Shown here: positions 17,781-26,179 of the stretch, one piece after another
Layout of the letters: each line of letters begins with the position of its first letter
Position numbering within the stretch: the first letter of the stretch is position 1
Source: Enterococcus sp. 9E7_DIV0242
Lineage (GTDB): Bacteria > Bacillota > Bacilli > Lactobacillales > Enterococcaceae
Reading direction: 5' to 3'
Length of the DNA stretch: 64,000 nucleotides
NCBI RefSeq assembly: GCF_002140975.2
Contig: NZ_CP147247.1
Coordinates: 2,536,001-2,600,000 of the forward strand
Notes under the pieces: generated by a model
The model's database searches: none
Told to the model about the DNA's origin: nothing
What the model saw: only the letters and a program-made list of their open reading frames with translations
Program-made: the position numbers and the translations under genes

Positions 17781-17894
17781 AGAGAGATGACTTTTGCAGT
17801 GTGCTGCAAATAAGGGAATCCGGCACGTTTTTTCGATACTTGCGTTAAGAGAGACTCCTTTTGCTCTGCGGAACGAAATAAGGAGTACCGCAAG
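17781..17894 (+). repeat. Two imperfect tandem repeats with hairpins after argG
   Basis: AGAGAGA, CTTTTGC and AAATAAGG recur in the same order at offsets of 67, 67 and 68 bases (17781/17848, 17791/17858, 17808/17876). In the first copy TTTGCAG/CTGCAAA, or alternatively GTGCTG/CGGCAC followed by six T, can pair. In the second CTCCTT pairs with AAGGAG. This looks like a duplicated regulatory RNA element. Confidence 0.5.
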
Positions 17895-17906
17895 ACTTTC
17901 ATCAAT

Positions 17907-18014
17907 CATAGTCATTCTATAACAGGACGGTTATCTGAATGACTATGGTTACCCCTAATCTATACAGAGGCGGCTCGTCTATGAAACAGGAATAGATGGA
18001 TCGCCTCTTTTCTT
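17907..18014 (+). promoter_or_regulatory. Two hairpins before argH, the second terminator-like
   Basis: CATAGTCATTC (17907-17917) pairs perfectly with GAATGACTATG (17937-17947), with ATAAC/GTTAT inside. Then GAGGCG (17967-17972) pairs with CGCCTC (18002-18007), with TCTAT/ATAGA inside, followed by TTTTCTTT. argH starts about 35 bases later, so the second hairpin could attenuate argH. Confidence 0.5.
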
Positions 18015-18046
18015 TAATGAAAATAAATCAAACTGAGGTGACAAGC

Positions 18047-19429
18047 ATGAAAAAATTATGGGGTGGGCGTTTTGAAGGGAAGAGTGAGAGCTGGATCGAT
18101 GAATTCGGCGCATCGATTTCTTTTGACCAGGCATTAGCCGTACAAGATATCCAAGGAAGCTTGGCGCATGTAAAAATGCTGGGGCATACTGGAATCATCA
18201 ACGAAGAGGAAGCAGAAACCATCAAAAACGGGTTACTGGCTGTTCAGAAAAAATTAGCAGATAACGAGCTGGTATTCAGTGTTAAAAATGAAGATATTCA
18301 TCTAAATATCGAAACCTTTCTTCACCAAGAAATTGGTGCAGTAGCTGGGAAGCTTCATACAGGTAGAAGTCGGAATGATCAGGTTGCCACTGACATGCAC
18401 CTCTACTTGAAAACAATTGTTCAACAAACAATTGAAAAAATCCATACGTTTCGCCACGTACTTGTAGAAAAGGCCGGCAACCATATTGAAACAATCATGC
18501 CGGGGTACACACATCTACAGCATGCACAGCCCATTTCGTTTGCCCATCATCTAATGGCCTACTATGGAATGCTGACAAGGGATCAGGAACGTTTTTCAGA
18601 AAGCTTAAAGCGAATTGATATCTCGCCACTAGGCTGTGCGGCATTAGCCGGAACAACTTTTCCCATTGATCGAGAATATTCTGCCAAAGAGCTTGGCTTT
18701 TCAGCTATCTACGACAATAGCTTAGATGGGGTCAGTGACCGAGATTTCATTTTAGAATTTCTGAGCAACAGTTCAATCATGATGATGCACTTGACTCGGT
18801 TCTGTGAGGAACTGATTTTATGGTGTAGCCATGAATTTCAATTTATTGAACTGACGGATACTTTTTCTACCGGAAGCTCTATTATGCCCCAAAAAAAGAA
18901 TCCGGATATGGCGGAACTGATTCGTGGGAAATCTGGGCGGGTCTTCGGAAATTTATTTGGTCTGTTGACGGTTCTTAAAGGGCTACCTCTTGCGTATAAC
19001 AAGGATCTACAAGAGGACAAAGAAGGGATGATCGATACCGCCCACACGATTTTGACTAGTCTGGATATCATGGCCGGCATGATTGACACGATGAAAATCA
19101 ATGAAGAAACCATGGAAAGCTCGACAGAAAAAGACTTTTCCAATGCCACTGAGCTGGCAGATTATCTTGCTGCAAAAGGCATGCCGTTCAGAGAAGCACA
19201 TGAAGTTGTTGGAAAATTAGTATTGGCTTGTACAAAAAAGGGAATCTATCTGCAAGATATTGCTCTGAAGGACTATCAAGATGTTACGCCTCTTATTGAA
19301 AAAGATATCTATGAAGCGTTGAAATCTCGAACTGCTGTTAAACGCCGGAACTCTCATGGCGGAACTGGATTTGAGCAAGTCAAAGCTACCGTAGAAAAAG
19401 CTACTGCCCAACTGGAAAAAGAGGAATAA
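18047..19429 (+). CDS. argH: Argininosuccinate lyase
   Basis: 460 residues. It cleaves argininosuccinate to arginine and fumarate. Fumarase/ASL superfamily signatures are visible: LWGGRFEG at the start, [12 protein letters not shown], and [11 protein letters not shown] near residue 276 carrying the catalytic Ser loop. The ATG at 18047 follows GAGGTG by about seven bases; an earlier in-frame ATG at 17996 lies inside the upstream hairpin. With argG it completes citrulline-to-arginine conversion. Confidence 0.97.
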   Translation: MKKLWGGRFEGKSESWIDEFGASISFDQALAVQDIQGSLAHVKMLGHTGIINEEEAETIKNGLLAVQKKLADNELVFSVKNEDIHLNIETFLHQEIGAVAGKLHTGRSRNDQVATDMHLYLKTIVQQTIEKIHTFRHVLVEKAGNHIETIMPGYTHLQHAQPISFAHHLMAYYGMLTRDQERFSESLKRIDISPLGCAALAGTTFPIDREYSAKELGFSAIYDNSLDGVSDRDFILEFLSNSSIMMMHLTRFCEELILWCSHEFQFIELTDTFSTGSSIMPQKKNPDMAELIRGKSGRVFGNLFGLLTVLKGLPLAYNKDLQEDKEGMIDTAHTILTSLDIMAGMIDTMKINEETMESSTEKDFSNATELADYLAAKGMPFREAHEVVGKLVLACTKKGIYLQDIALKDYQDVTPLIEKDIYEALKSRTAVKRRNSHGGTGFEQVKATVEKATAQLEKEE

Positions 19430-19431
19430 AA

Positions 19432-19481
19432 GAACGAGAGCGAGACATACTCCATCTGGAGTTCCTGTCTCGCTCTCGTTC
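19432..19481. repeat. Fully paired hairpin after argH (member of an intergenic repeat family)
   Basis: GAACGAGAGCGAGACA pairs perfectly with its complement ending at 19481, and ACTCC/GGAGT pairs inside. It may end transcription of argH and, from the other side, dps, but lacks a T-run. Related CGAGACA-type ends occur at 49669, 53397 and 60333. Confidence 0.7.
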
Positions 19482-19508
19482 TAGCTATATCTATTGTTCA
19501 AGTCTTAA

Positions 19509-19997
19509 TTATCTGGTTTTTGTACGTGTATCTGCATCAATACCGGGAGCCTTGCCTAATTTTGCTTGGATCATCCAGATTTTCTTCTCGATATCTGTTT
19601 TATTGGCAATAAAAATATCTTGTGTAGAATCGTCGCCTTCGTCTCCGGAAACATCGATCCCTTTTTGATATAAGTCTGCTAAGTAGCGGTAGCCCTCTAC
19701 TAATTTTTCCATACGCTCAGGAATTGTACGGTCCCAATTTCCTACTTCATCTTCGATTCCTGTGTTGTCTGCAAATTCTCGCAGTGTTGAATATGGCGAA
19801 CCATCCAATGTAATTAGGCGTTCAGAAACAACATCCAACTGATCGTTGATTTCATCCATGAATTCGTCCATTAACGGATGCAATGTTAAAAATTCTGGTC
19901 CACGCATATACCAATGTGTTTGGTGGATAACCACTGAAAACTGACTTAAATCTGCAACCAATTGATTCAATACTTCTTTTGTTTGTTCAAATTTCAT
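19509..19997 (-). CDS. dps: Dps-family ferritin-like protein
   Basis: 162 residues. Dps forms 12-subunit shells that oxidise and store iron with peroxide and protect DNA in stress. The intersubunit ferroxidase residues are visible in HQTHWYMRG (His 25, His 28) and HPLMDEFMDEINDQLDVVSERL (Asp/Glu ligands). GAGG precedes the ATG. Monocistronic; a palindrome lies in its promoter region. Confidence 0.93.
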   Translation of the reverse strand: MKFEQTKEVLNQLVADLSQFSVVIHQTHWYMRGPEFLTLHPLMDEFMDEINDQLDVVSERLITLDGSPYSTLREFADNTGIEDEVGNWDRTIPERMEKLVEGYRYLADLYQKGIDVSGDEGDDSTQDIFIANKTDIEKKIWMIQAKLGKAPGIDADTRTKTR

Positions 19998-20027
19998 ATT
20001 CCCATCCTCCTGTTTCTATTATAAATC

Positions 20028-20042
20028 TACAATACCATTGTA
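20028..20042 (-). promoter_or_regulatory. Palindromic operator candidate upstream of dps
   Basis: TACAAT-ACC-ATTGTA is a perfect 15-base palindrome just upstream of a minus-strand TATAAT (complement at 20018-20023). dps is usually controlled by PerR or Fur-type repressors, and the size fits, but the sequence is only a loose match to the PerR consensus. Confidence 0.4.
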
Positions 20043-20114
20043 TTATGAAATGAGGTGAAAGTACAATAAAATCACTCAAAATTAGAATATTTATTTTTTA
20101 ATAATAATTACATT

Positions 20115-20963
20115 CTAATTAGATGGCTGCGTTGAAGATTCCTGTGTAGAGGATTCTTCCGTACTTTCCTGCGCTTCCTTCAAAAGATCGTCAACAGCAT
20201 CTTTCAGGTCATCATCCGATGTATTTTCATCCAATGCCGGTTGGCTATAGAGATCATTCAGCATCTCGTTCATCACTTCATCCGTCACTTCATTAAGCGC
20301 CTCGTCCAGCTCCTCCGGTTTTTCAGTACCAGAGATAAACGCCATAAAGATATTGGAAACAACCTCTTCCTGATCCTTAGGGATAAACCATTTTCCCTTT
20401 TCTTTTTTCAAGGTTAAGTCCATCTCAATTGAATCATTCTCGATTTTGATGACTTGTATCCGCTCGGTAAAAATAGTGATTGCTGATTGAAGCGTTTCTT
20501 CCCCATCCAGCTCCTCATCAGATGCTTCTGCTGCCTCACTTGCTTCTTTGATCAAGGTACGAGTCATCTCTTTTACTGCATTTACTAAATCCAACCCGGT
20601 AATAAAATAGGTGATCGTTGCTGCGTCCTTTTCCTCTTTGATTCCCGCAACCTTGAAAGTGGTCTTCTCTCTCATCTGCTTCAACAATTCTTGCGTCAAT
20701 CCAGTAACATCTCGTTCAGATACATCCTCTTCACTAGCTAAAAGCCCCTCTAAAAAGTCATCTTCAAATTTTTCAGCATTTTTATCCAGTTTCTCTCCCG
20801 TTTTTACACCATCTTCAAATGCATCTGCAAACTCATTGGTTCTTTCTTGATAAACCAACCGATCAATAAACAGCTCTCCTGCTTCTTCAGCAGGGATGGC
20901 CTTATTACAACCGGTAAGCAGCAATGCAGTCAAAGCAATGATCAGTACCGCTGTTTTTTTCAT
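20115..20963 (-). CDS. Secreted lipoprotein of unknown function
   Basis: 282 residues. It has a lipoprotein signal peptide with lipobox LLTGC (Cys 19), then a soluble, strongly acidic region resembling the DUF5105-type lipoproteins of enterococci, and a low-complexity Glu/Ser/Thr tail. It is expected to be anchored on the outer face of the membrane. The ATG at 20963 was chosen because an earlier ATG overlaps the GGAGG site. Monocistronic. Confidence 0.82.
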   Translation of the reverse strand: MKKTAVLIIALTALLLTGCNKAIPAEEAGELFIDRLVYQERTNEFADAFEDGVKTGEKLDKNAEKFEDDFLEGLLASEEDVSERDVTGLTQELLKQMREKTTFKVAGIKEEKDAATITYFITGLDLVNAVKEMTRTLIKEASEAAEASDEELDGEETLQSAITIFTERIQVIKIENDSIEMDLTLKKEKGKWFIPKDQEEVVSNIFMAFISGTEKPEELDEALNEVTDEVMNEMLNDLYSQPALDENTSDDDLKDAVDDLLKEAQESTEESSTQESSTQPSN

Positions 20964-21119
20964 ATGTGTTTTGTCCTCCATCTATGTATGTCGCCCATGT
21001 TTCGATTTCCATTCACTTCTGATCCTCTATCTTCTATTATTCCTAAAAGATTCAGAAAAGTCTACCTGAAATAAAAAAAATCACAATTTTTGCGTATTTT
21101 CTTTTGAAGGGAGGAGAAA

Positions 21120-21815
21120 ATGACCCATATATTACCATTCATCCTAGGATGCTGTCTGGGATCATTCTTTTGTTTGATTGCTGAACGAGTGCCGAGAGGA
21201 GAATCTATTCTGCTGCCGGCGTCTCACTGCCCCTATTGCAGCCACCAGCTTTCATTCTATGAATTGATTCCGCTACTATCTATCATAACCCAAAGATTTC
21301 AATGCAGACATTGCTCGAAACAACTTCCTATTATCTATTTTATCAGCGAACTGGCAGGCGGGCTACTTGGTGCGTTTTGCTTCGCTCAGGGACTGCATCC
21401 CTCCTCCCTTTATGCTTTTCTCTTTTTGAGTATGGGACTTCTTCTGTCACTGACTGACAGTTTTTATATGATTGTCGAACCAAAGATTCTTTATTCTTTT
21501 TCGGCGCTCTTACTACTTTGGCATGTTTCATTTTCATTGCCTCTTTATTTCTGGAGCAGCTTGATTATCACAGCCCTTCTCTATAGCTTGAATCGCCTCA
21601 TTCCTCAAGCGATAGGTGGGGGAGATATTTTACTCTTAGCTTGTTGGAGTTTATTACTTGGTTGGGAAAACATATTACTCCTTGTATTCTCAGCTAGCAC
21701 TTGCGCACTTTGCTATAGTCTGCTTCAATGGATTTTTTTGAAAAAAAGAAACCGGCAGATTCCCTTTGTCCCGTTTCTGACAATCGGATTATTTTCCATT
21801 TTCCTACTCAAATAA
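21120..21815 (+). CDS. Prepilin peptidase (type IV leader peptidase, ComC-like)
   Basis: 231 residues with about seven hydrophobic segments. It has an N-terminal zinc-type CPYC...CRHC pair and the two membrane aspartates of the family (LSLTDSFY and IGGGDILL). It cleaves and may methylate type IV pilin-like precursors; in Firmicutes this usually serves the competence pseudopilus (ComG proteins). No comG genes are in the window. A GGAGGAG site lies five bases before the ATG. Confidence 0.92.
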   Translation: MTHILPFILGCCLGSFFCLIAERVPRGESILLPASHCPYCSHQLSFYELIPLLSIITQRFQCRHCSKQLPIIYFISELAGGLLGAFCFAQGLHPSSLYAFLFLSMGLLLSLTDSFYMIVEPKILYSFSALLLLWHVSFSLPLYFWSSLIITALLYSLNRLIPQAIGGGDILLLACWSLLLGWENILLLVFSASTCALCYSLLQWIFLKKRNRQIPFVPFLTIGLFSIFLLK

Positions 21816-21922
21816 TCCAACACCTATCGAAGCGATTTAGACATTGCTCGAATCTAAGCTCTTTTGTACTAAAAAAATGAACTGGCTGGAGCGGCGAATA
21901 ATCAAAAGCAGCGTCTTCAACA

Positions 21923-21972
21923 ATAAGCCGGAACTCAGCAAAAATTAGAAATTTTCGTGAATTCCGGCTTAT
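21923..21972. repeat. Dispersed palindromic repeat, copy 1
   Basis: ATAAGCCGGAA (21923-21933) pairs with TTCCGGCTTAT (21962-21972), with TCA/TGA and AAAATT/AATTTT inside. The inner part (TCAG-AAAATT ... AATTTTCGTGAA) is shared with the element at 49695-49749. It lies between convergent genes and may terminate both. Confidence 0.65.
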
Positions 21973-22057
21973 GTTTTCTCGTACAAGTTCCCTACCGTAG
22001 AATAGACTCTGCATACTTCGATCTTAACTTCAATCTAATGGATAATTTCCTTATTGG

Positions 22058-22588
22058 CTACTTTTGCCAATGATCTTTGATAAATTTAGCACGACCGGAC
22101 CCTTGTCGATAGAGGTTATAATGCAAACGATTCTTTTGATAGTAGTCCTGATGGTAATCCTCAGCAGGATAGAAGGGATGCGCCGACTCGATGGTCGTGA
22201 CAATCGGCTTGTTAAAGCGACCACTGGCTTGCAAAGCGGCTTTTGATGCCTCTGCCACTTCTTTTTGTTTCTCATTACTATAAAAAATCACTGGACGATA
22301 AGAATCTCCCCTATCCGCAAATTGACCTAACGCATCCGTTGGATCTGTCTGCTGCCAATAGATAGCTACCAGATCTTCATAGGATAAAACAGTTGGATCA
22401 AAAGTGATTTCTACTGCCTCTGTATGACCTGTCGTTCCTGTTGTTACCTGTTCATACGTTGGATTTGCTACATGTCCTCCTGTATAACCGGACACAACCG
22501 AGATGACTCCTGGCTGCTCATCGAACGGATGGACCATGCACCAGAAACAGCCTCCGGCAAAAATTGCTTTTTCATATTGCGTATCCAT
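22058..22588 (-). CDS. msrA: Peptide methionine sulfoxide reductase A
   Basis: 176 residues. It repairs methionine-S-sulfoxide in proteins after oxidative damage. The active-site motif GGCFWC is at residues 12-17 with nucleophile Cys 14, followed by [12 protein letters not shown] and HTEAVEI. AGGAGG precedes the start. MsrB is not fused or adjacent. Confidence 0.96.
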   Translation of the reverse strand: MDTQYEKAIFAGGCFWCMVHPFDEQPGVISVVSGYTGGHVANPTYEQVTTGTTGHTEAVEITFDPTVLSYEDLVAIYWQQTDPTDALGQFADRGDSYRPVIFYSNEKQKEVAEASKAALQASGRFNKPIVTTIESAHPFYPAEDYHQDYYQKNRLHYNLYRQGSGRAKFIKDHWQK

Positions 22589-22786
22589 GATTTTCCCTCC
22601 TCTTTTTCTTCATGATACGCTTTTTCCGAAAAGAACAACAATTATCTGCATTTCAAAGAGGTCATGGAAAGAATGTCTATCCTATCTAGCAAATAGGAGA
22701 AGGAGAACTGGCAACACGGGGCAAAGCAGGCCACTTGAATCTCTTTTCTGTCCCACCATTTATTTGGTTTTAGTTTTAAATATAGA

Positions 22787-22821
22787 GTGAGCGTAGGATT
22801 TGAGTTATGTCCCACGCTCAC
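22787..22821 (-). terminator. Hairpin downstream of the RpiR-family gene
   Basis: GTGAGCGT.GGA pairs with TCC.ACGCTCAC; on the minus strand it is followed by a moderately T-rich stretch. It lies about 80 bases past the regulator stop. The remainder of 22600-22900 shows no gene. Confidence 0.6.
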
Positions 22822-22903
22822 TAATAGATATTTCACCAGAGTGGTTCACTGCCACTCCCTATTTCATTTAGATCGGCTATACTCCATGCACAAGTGACCA
22901 ACG

Positions 22904-23734
22904 CTAGTTCAACTGTTTGTTGATAATCGAACGAGCTACCTTTTCTCTCATCTGGAGTTCATTAATTCCATATGTTTTTTCATAGTAAGTAATCAGCAAA
23001 TCGATCGCAAAGACTTGTGAGACTTTCCCTGTCAAGGAACCACCATTCAGTAAGTATTCTTCGATGGCCGTTTGCAGTATGACATCACTGATTTGTGCAA
23101 TCGGAGACAGCACATAATTTGAAATAGCAATGATTGTTGCTTTATTTTCTTTTGCAATTGATAGTGCATCATAGATATCCTTCGTTTTTCCCGTAAGACT
23201 CAGAGCAATCACCACATCCTTTTCTGTAAATAAAGAAGCACTCATTGCCTGATAATGAGAATCCGTGATTGCTTTTGCCTCAACACCACCTCGTAAAAAC
23301 CGAGATTCCATATCTCGAGCAGTAATCCCGCTGGACCCCACACCGAATATATATATATTCTTAGCTTTGTGAATATATTCAACCGCTAGTTTCAACTTTT
23401 CTTCATCTGCGAGTACACTCGTTTCCTGTATCGCCTTTATCAAACGATTTTCAACTACTTTAACAAACGTTTCTTCCGAAGAAATTGAATGGTTTGAGAT
23501 GGATGATGGAAATCCTTCTTTCGCAATATCGATTTTCAAATCCGAAAAACCATTATAGCCCAGCTTCTGGCAAAATCTGACGATTGTCGCATCTCCGACC
23601 ATCGTTGCTTTTTTTATATCTACCAATGTTTGATGAAGGACTTTTTCCCCCGAAGAAACAATATAATCAGCCACTTTCTTTTCTGATTTTGTCAGGTAGG
23701 TGTAATTGGCATGTATATTTTCTAAATAGCTCAT
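22904..23734 (-). CDS. RpiR/MurR-family transcriptional regulator
   Basis: 276 residues. The N-terminal helix-turn-helix (YLTKSEKKVADYI ... MVGDATIVRFCQKLGYNGFSDLK) is followed by a SIS sugar-phosphate-binding domain (about 120-250, IYIFGVGSSGITARDM). RpiR proteins sense phosphosugars. It is divergent from nanE and the PTS gene, so it most likely controls them through the operator at 23800-23831. The ATG at 23734 is preferred because GGAGTG lies just upstream; longer frames lack a site. Confidence 0.9.
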   Translation of the reverse strand: MSYLENIHANYTYLTKSEKKVADYIVSSGEKVLHQTLVDIKKATMVGDATIVRFCQKLGYNGFSDLKIDIAKEGFPSSISNHSISSEETFVKVVENRLIKAIQETSVLADEEKLKLAVEYIHKAKNIYIFGVGSSGITARDMESRFLRGGVEAKAITDSHYQAMSASLFTEKDVVIALSLTGKTKDIYDALSIAKENKATIIAISNYVLSPIAQISDVILQTAIEEYLLNGGSLTGKVSQVFAIDLLITYYEKTYGINELQMREKVARSIINKQLN

Positions 23735-23799
23735 AGGTACACTCCGCTTTTCCATGTTTTCTCTATTTTCCATTGATTTACAAAATTTGTCAAATTTCT

Positions 23800-23840
23800 C
23801 ACTCCTCCATATTTACATTTACGGAGGAGTGTAGTATATT
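23800..23840 (+). promoter_or_regulatory. nanE promoter with an inverted-repeat operator
   Basis: CACTCCTCC (23800-23808) and GGAGGAGTG (23823-23831) are perfect inverted arms 14 bases apart. The promoter TTTACA (23812-23817), a 17-base spacer, TATATT (23835-23840) has the right arm inside its spacer. The location strongly suggests repression, probably by the divergent RpiR-type regulator. Confidence 0.75.
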
Positions 23841-23889
23841 AGAGTCGAATCAGGAGTTTTGCTCCAAAAATAAAATAACGGAGGAGAAA

Positions 23890-24579
23890 ATGGAGAAAAA
23901 AGACTTTTTATCCAGTATAAAGGATGGCATCATCGTTTCTTGTCAAGCGCTCCCTGGTGAACCGCTCTATTCTGAACAAGGAGGAATCATGCCCCTTATG
24001 GCAAAAGCAGCAAGCGAAGCGGGCGCTGTCGGTATAAGGGCAAACTCTGTACGCGATATCAAAGAAATTCAAGCAGTCACAGACTTGCCTATCATCGGTA
24101 TCATCAAGCGGGAATATCCGCCTCAAGAGCCTTTCATCACTGCAACAATGAAGGAAGTCGATGAACTCGCAGCAACAGGAGTGCCCGTCATTGCTTTGGA
24201 TTGCACTGCAAGGGCACGGTTTGATGGAAAATCTGTTAGTCAAAATATACAGGAAATCAAGCTAAAATATCCTGATATTCTTTTGATGGCAGATATTTCT
24301 ACAGTAGATGAGGGTGTCAATGCTTGGCAAGCAGGAGTGGATTTTGTTGGAACGACACTTGCAGGCTATACAAAAGAAAGTACATCTTCAAAAGGACCAG
24401 ATATCGATCTAATCCAGCAATTAGTTGCTGCAGGAATAGATGTCATTGCAGAAGGGAAAATTCACACGCCGGAACAAGCCGCAGCCATTCATAGAATGGG
24501 TGTTGCCGGAATTGTGGTGGGCGGAGCAATCACACGCCCGAAAGAAATTGCTGCACGATTTATTCAAGCACTCAGTTAA
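23890..24579 (+). CDS. nanE: N-acetylmannosamine-6-phosphate 2-epimerase
   Basis: 229 residues, a TIM-barrel enzyme. It converts ManNAc-6-P to GlcNAc-6-P in sialic acid and ManNAc use. NanE signatures are visible: [21 protein letters not shown], the LDCTAR segment, VGTTLAGYT and VVGGAITRP. The ATG at 23890 follows GGAGGAG. The PTS gene starts 29 bases after its stop, so the two form an operon. Confidence 0.95.
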   Translation: MEKKDFLSSIKDGIIVSCQALPGEPLYSEQGGIMPLMAKAASEAGAVGIRANSVRDIKEIQAVTDLPIIGIIKREYPPQEPFITATMKEVDELAATGVPVIALDCTARARFDGKSVSQNIQEIKLKYPDILLMADISTVDEGVNAWQAGVDFVGTTLAGYTKESTSSKGPDIDLIQQLVAAGIDVIAEGKIHTPEQAAAIHRMGVAGIVVGGAITRPKEIAARFIQALS

Positions 24580-24608
24580 ATAATCAAGAAAAAATAAGGA
24601 GGATTTTT

Positions 24609-26111
24609 ATGTTTAAGAAGTTTTCACAGTTAGGGAGAGCCTTCATGCTGCCCATTGCCATTTTACCTGCTGCCGGTCTCTTACTAGGTATAGGTGGTGC
24701 ATTGTCTAACGCGAGTGCGATTCAAGCCTACCCCTGGCTGGATCAGCAATGGCTACAAACAATTCTAACCGTCATGAGCAATGCAGGAAATGCTGTTTTC
24801 AGTAATTTAGCACTTATTTTTGCCATCGGTTTAGCTGTTGGGTTGGCAAACGGAGACAAAGGAACTGCCGGTCTGGCCGGTGGTGTATCTTTTCTTGTTT
24901 ATACGGCTACTATCAGCGGCTTACTACAATTATTCTCTCCAGATAACACCATTGATACAGGCGTTGTTGGTTCTATTGCTATTGGTGGAACCGTCGCATT
25001 CCTTCACAATCGTTATCGTAAAATCGAACTACCCAGATTTTTAGGCTTCTTTGGAGGATCTCGTTTCATCCCGATCATCTCTTCATTGGCCGCAATTGTA
25101 ATCGGTGTCATTTTCTTTTTGATCTGGCCGCCAATTCAGCAAGTGATGACCAGTGCTGGTGAAGCTGTAGCAGGAATGGGAAGCTTTGGTACATTTCTTT
25201 ACGGCTTCTTACTTCGTTTGACAGGAGCAGTTGGTTTACACCATACTATTTATCCCATGTTCTGGTACACTTCTTTGGGCGGTGTAGAAACTGTAGCTGG
25301 TGAGCAGATCGTTGGAGCACAGAACATTTTCTTTGCCCAATTAGCAGATCCGAATCATACAGGTCTGTTTACTTACGGTACTCGCTTTTTTGCAGGACGT
25401 TTCGCTACAATGATGTTCGGTCTTCCAGCAGCTTGCTTTGCTATGTACCGTGCTGTTCCTAAAGAAAATCGTAAAAACACAGGTGGATTATATGCCAGTG
25501 GTGCATTGACATCCTTCTTAACAGGGATTACCGAACCAATTGAATATATGTTTTTATTTGGTGCCCCTTGGCTTTATGTAATCCATGCCTTTTTAGATGG
25601 TTGTTCCTTCCTTGCAGCAGACTTATTGAATATTCGAATTGGGAACTCTTTCTCTGGAGGGTTGATTGACTTTCTATTGTTCGGTGTTTTTCAGGGACAG
25701 GATCGTACGCACTGGTTGTACGTGATTCCGTTAGGTTTAGCTTGGGCAGCTATTTACTATTTTGTCTTCTCATTCTTTATCAAGAAGTTCAAAGTAGCAA
25801 TTCCAGGAATGGAGAGCGGTGATGAAATCGAAGCCACAACAACACCCGCTTCCACAGGAACAAATGCCTTATACGATGATTCTCTGATTATCATTGAAGC
25901 TCTTGGCGGAGAAACAAATATTGACTCTGTCACAGCCTGTGCGACTCGTTTAAGGGTAGCTGTTAAGAACAGTAGCTCTGTGAACAAAGAACAAATCAAA
26001 CGTTTAGGCGCAGTAGCCGTACTGGAAATAGACGGCGGTATTCAAGCTGTCTTCGGCGGAAAAGCAGACTTGTTTAGTCAGGAAATCAATCAAATTTTAG
26101 GTAGCGAGTAA
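24609..26111 (+). CDS. PTS system sugar transporter subunit IICB (glucose/GlcNAc superfamily)
   Basis: 500 residues. The IIC membrane domain (about 1-395) starts FSQLGRAFMLPIAILPAAGLL and has the GITEPIEY motif. A linker leads to a C-terminal IIB domain (about 425-500) with the phosphorylated Cys near residue 444 (TACATRL). IIA is absent, so a shared IIA must supply phosphate. Co-transcription with nanE suggests uptake of N-acetylmannosamine or a related amino sugar as its 6-phosphate. The exact substrate is inferred. Confidence 0.92.
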   Translation: MFKKFSQLGRAFMLPIAILPAAGLLLGIGGALSNASAIQAYPWLDQQWLQTILTVMSNAGNAVFSNLALIFAIGLAVGLANGDKGTAGLAGGVSFLVYTATISGLLQLFSPDNTIDTGVVGSIAIGGTVAFLHNRYRKIELPRFLGFFGGSRFIPIISSLAAIVIGVIFFLIWPPIQQVMTSAGEAVAGMGSFGTFLYGFLLRLTGAVGLHHTIYPMFWYTSLGGVETVAGEQIVGAQNIFFAQLADPNHTGLFTYGTRFFAGRFATMMFGLPAACFAMYRAVPKENRKNTGGLYASGALTSFLTGITEPIEYMFLFGAPWLYVIHAFLDGCSFLAADLLNIRIGNSFSGGLIDFLLFGVFQGQDRTHWLYVIPLGLAWAAIYYFVFSFFIKKFKVAIPGMESGDEIEATTTPASTGTNALYDDSLIIIEALGGETNIDSVTACATRLRVAVKNSSSVNKEQIKRLGAVAVLEIDGGIQAVFGGKADLFSQEINQILGSE

Positions 26112-26164
26112 AAAAGTGAGCGCTCTCCGGTGATTTTTCCATCCGGAGGTCGCTCACTTTTTCC
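26110..26164. terminator. Bidirectional terminator after the PTS gene
   Basis: AAAAAGTGAGCG.TCTCCGG pairs with CCGGA.GTCGCTCACTTTTT. Confidence 0.92.
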
Positions 26165-26179
26165 AATGAAATTGCTATT

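Noticed and set aside
17876..17894. AAATAAGGAGTACCGCAAG considered as a T-box core
   Set aside because: Only a loose resemblance to AGGGTGGNACCGCG; no specifier loop or proper antiterminator arrangement was found.
18282..18514. Two overlapping minus-strand frames inside argH
   Set aside because: Antisense shadows of argH codon structure.
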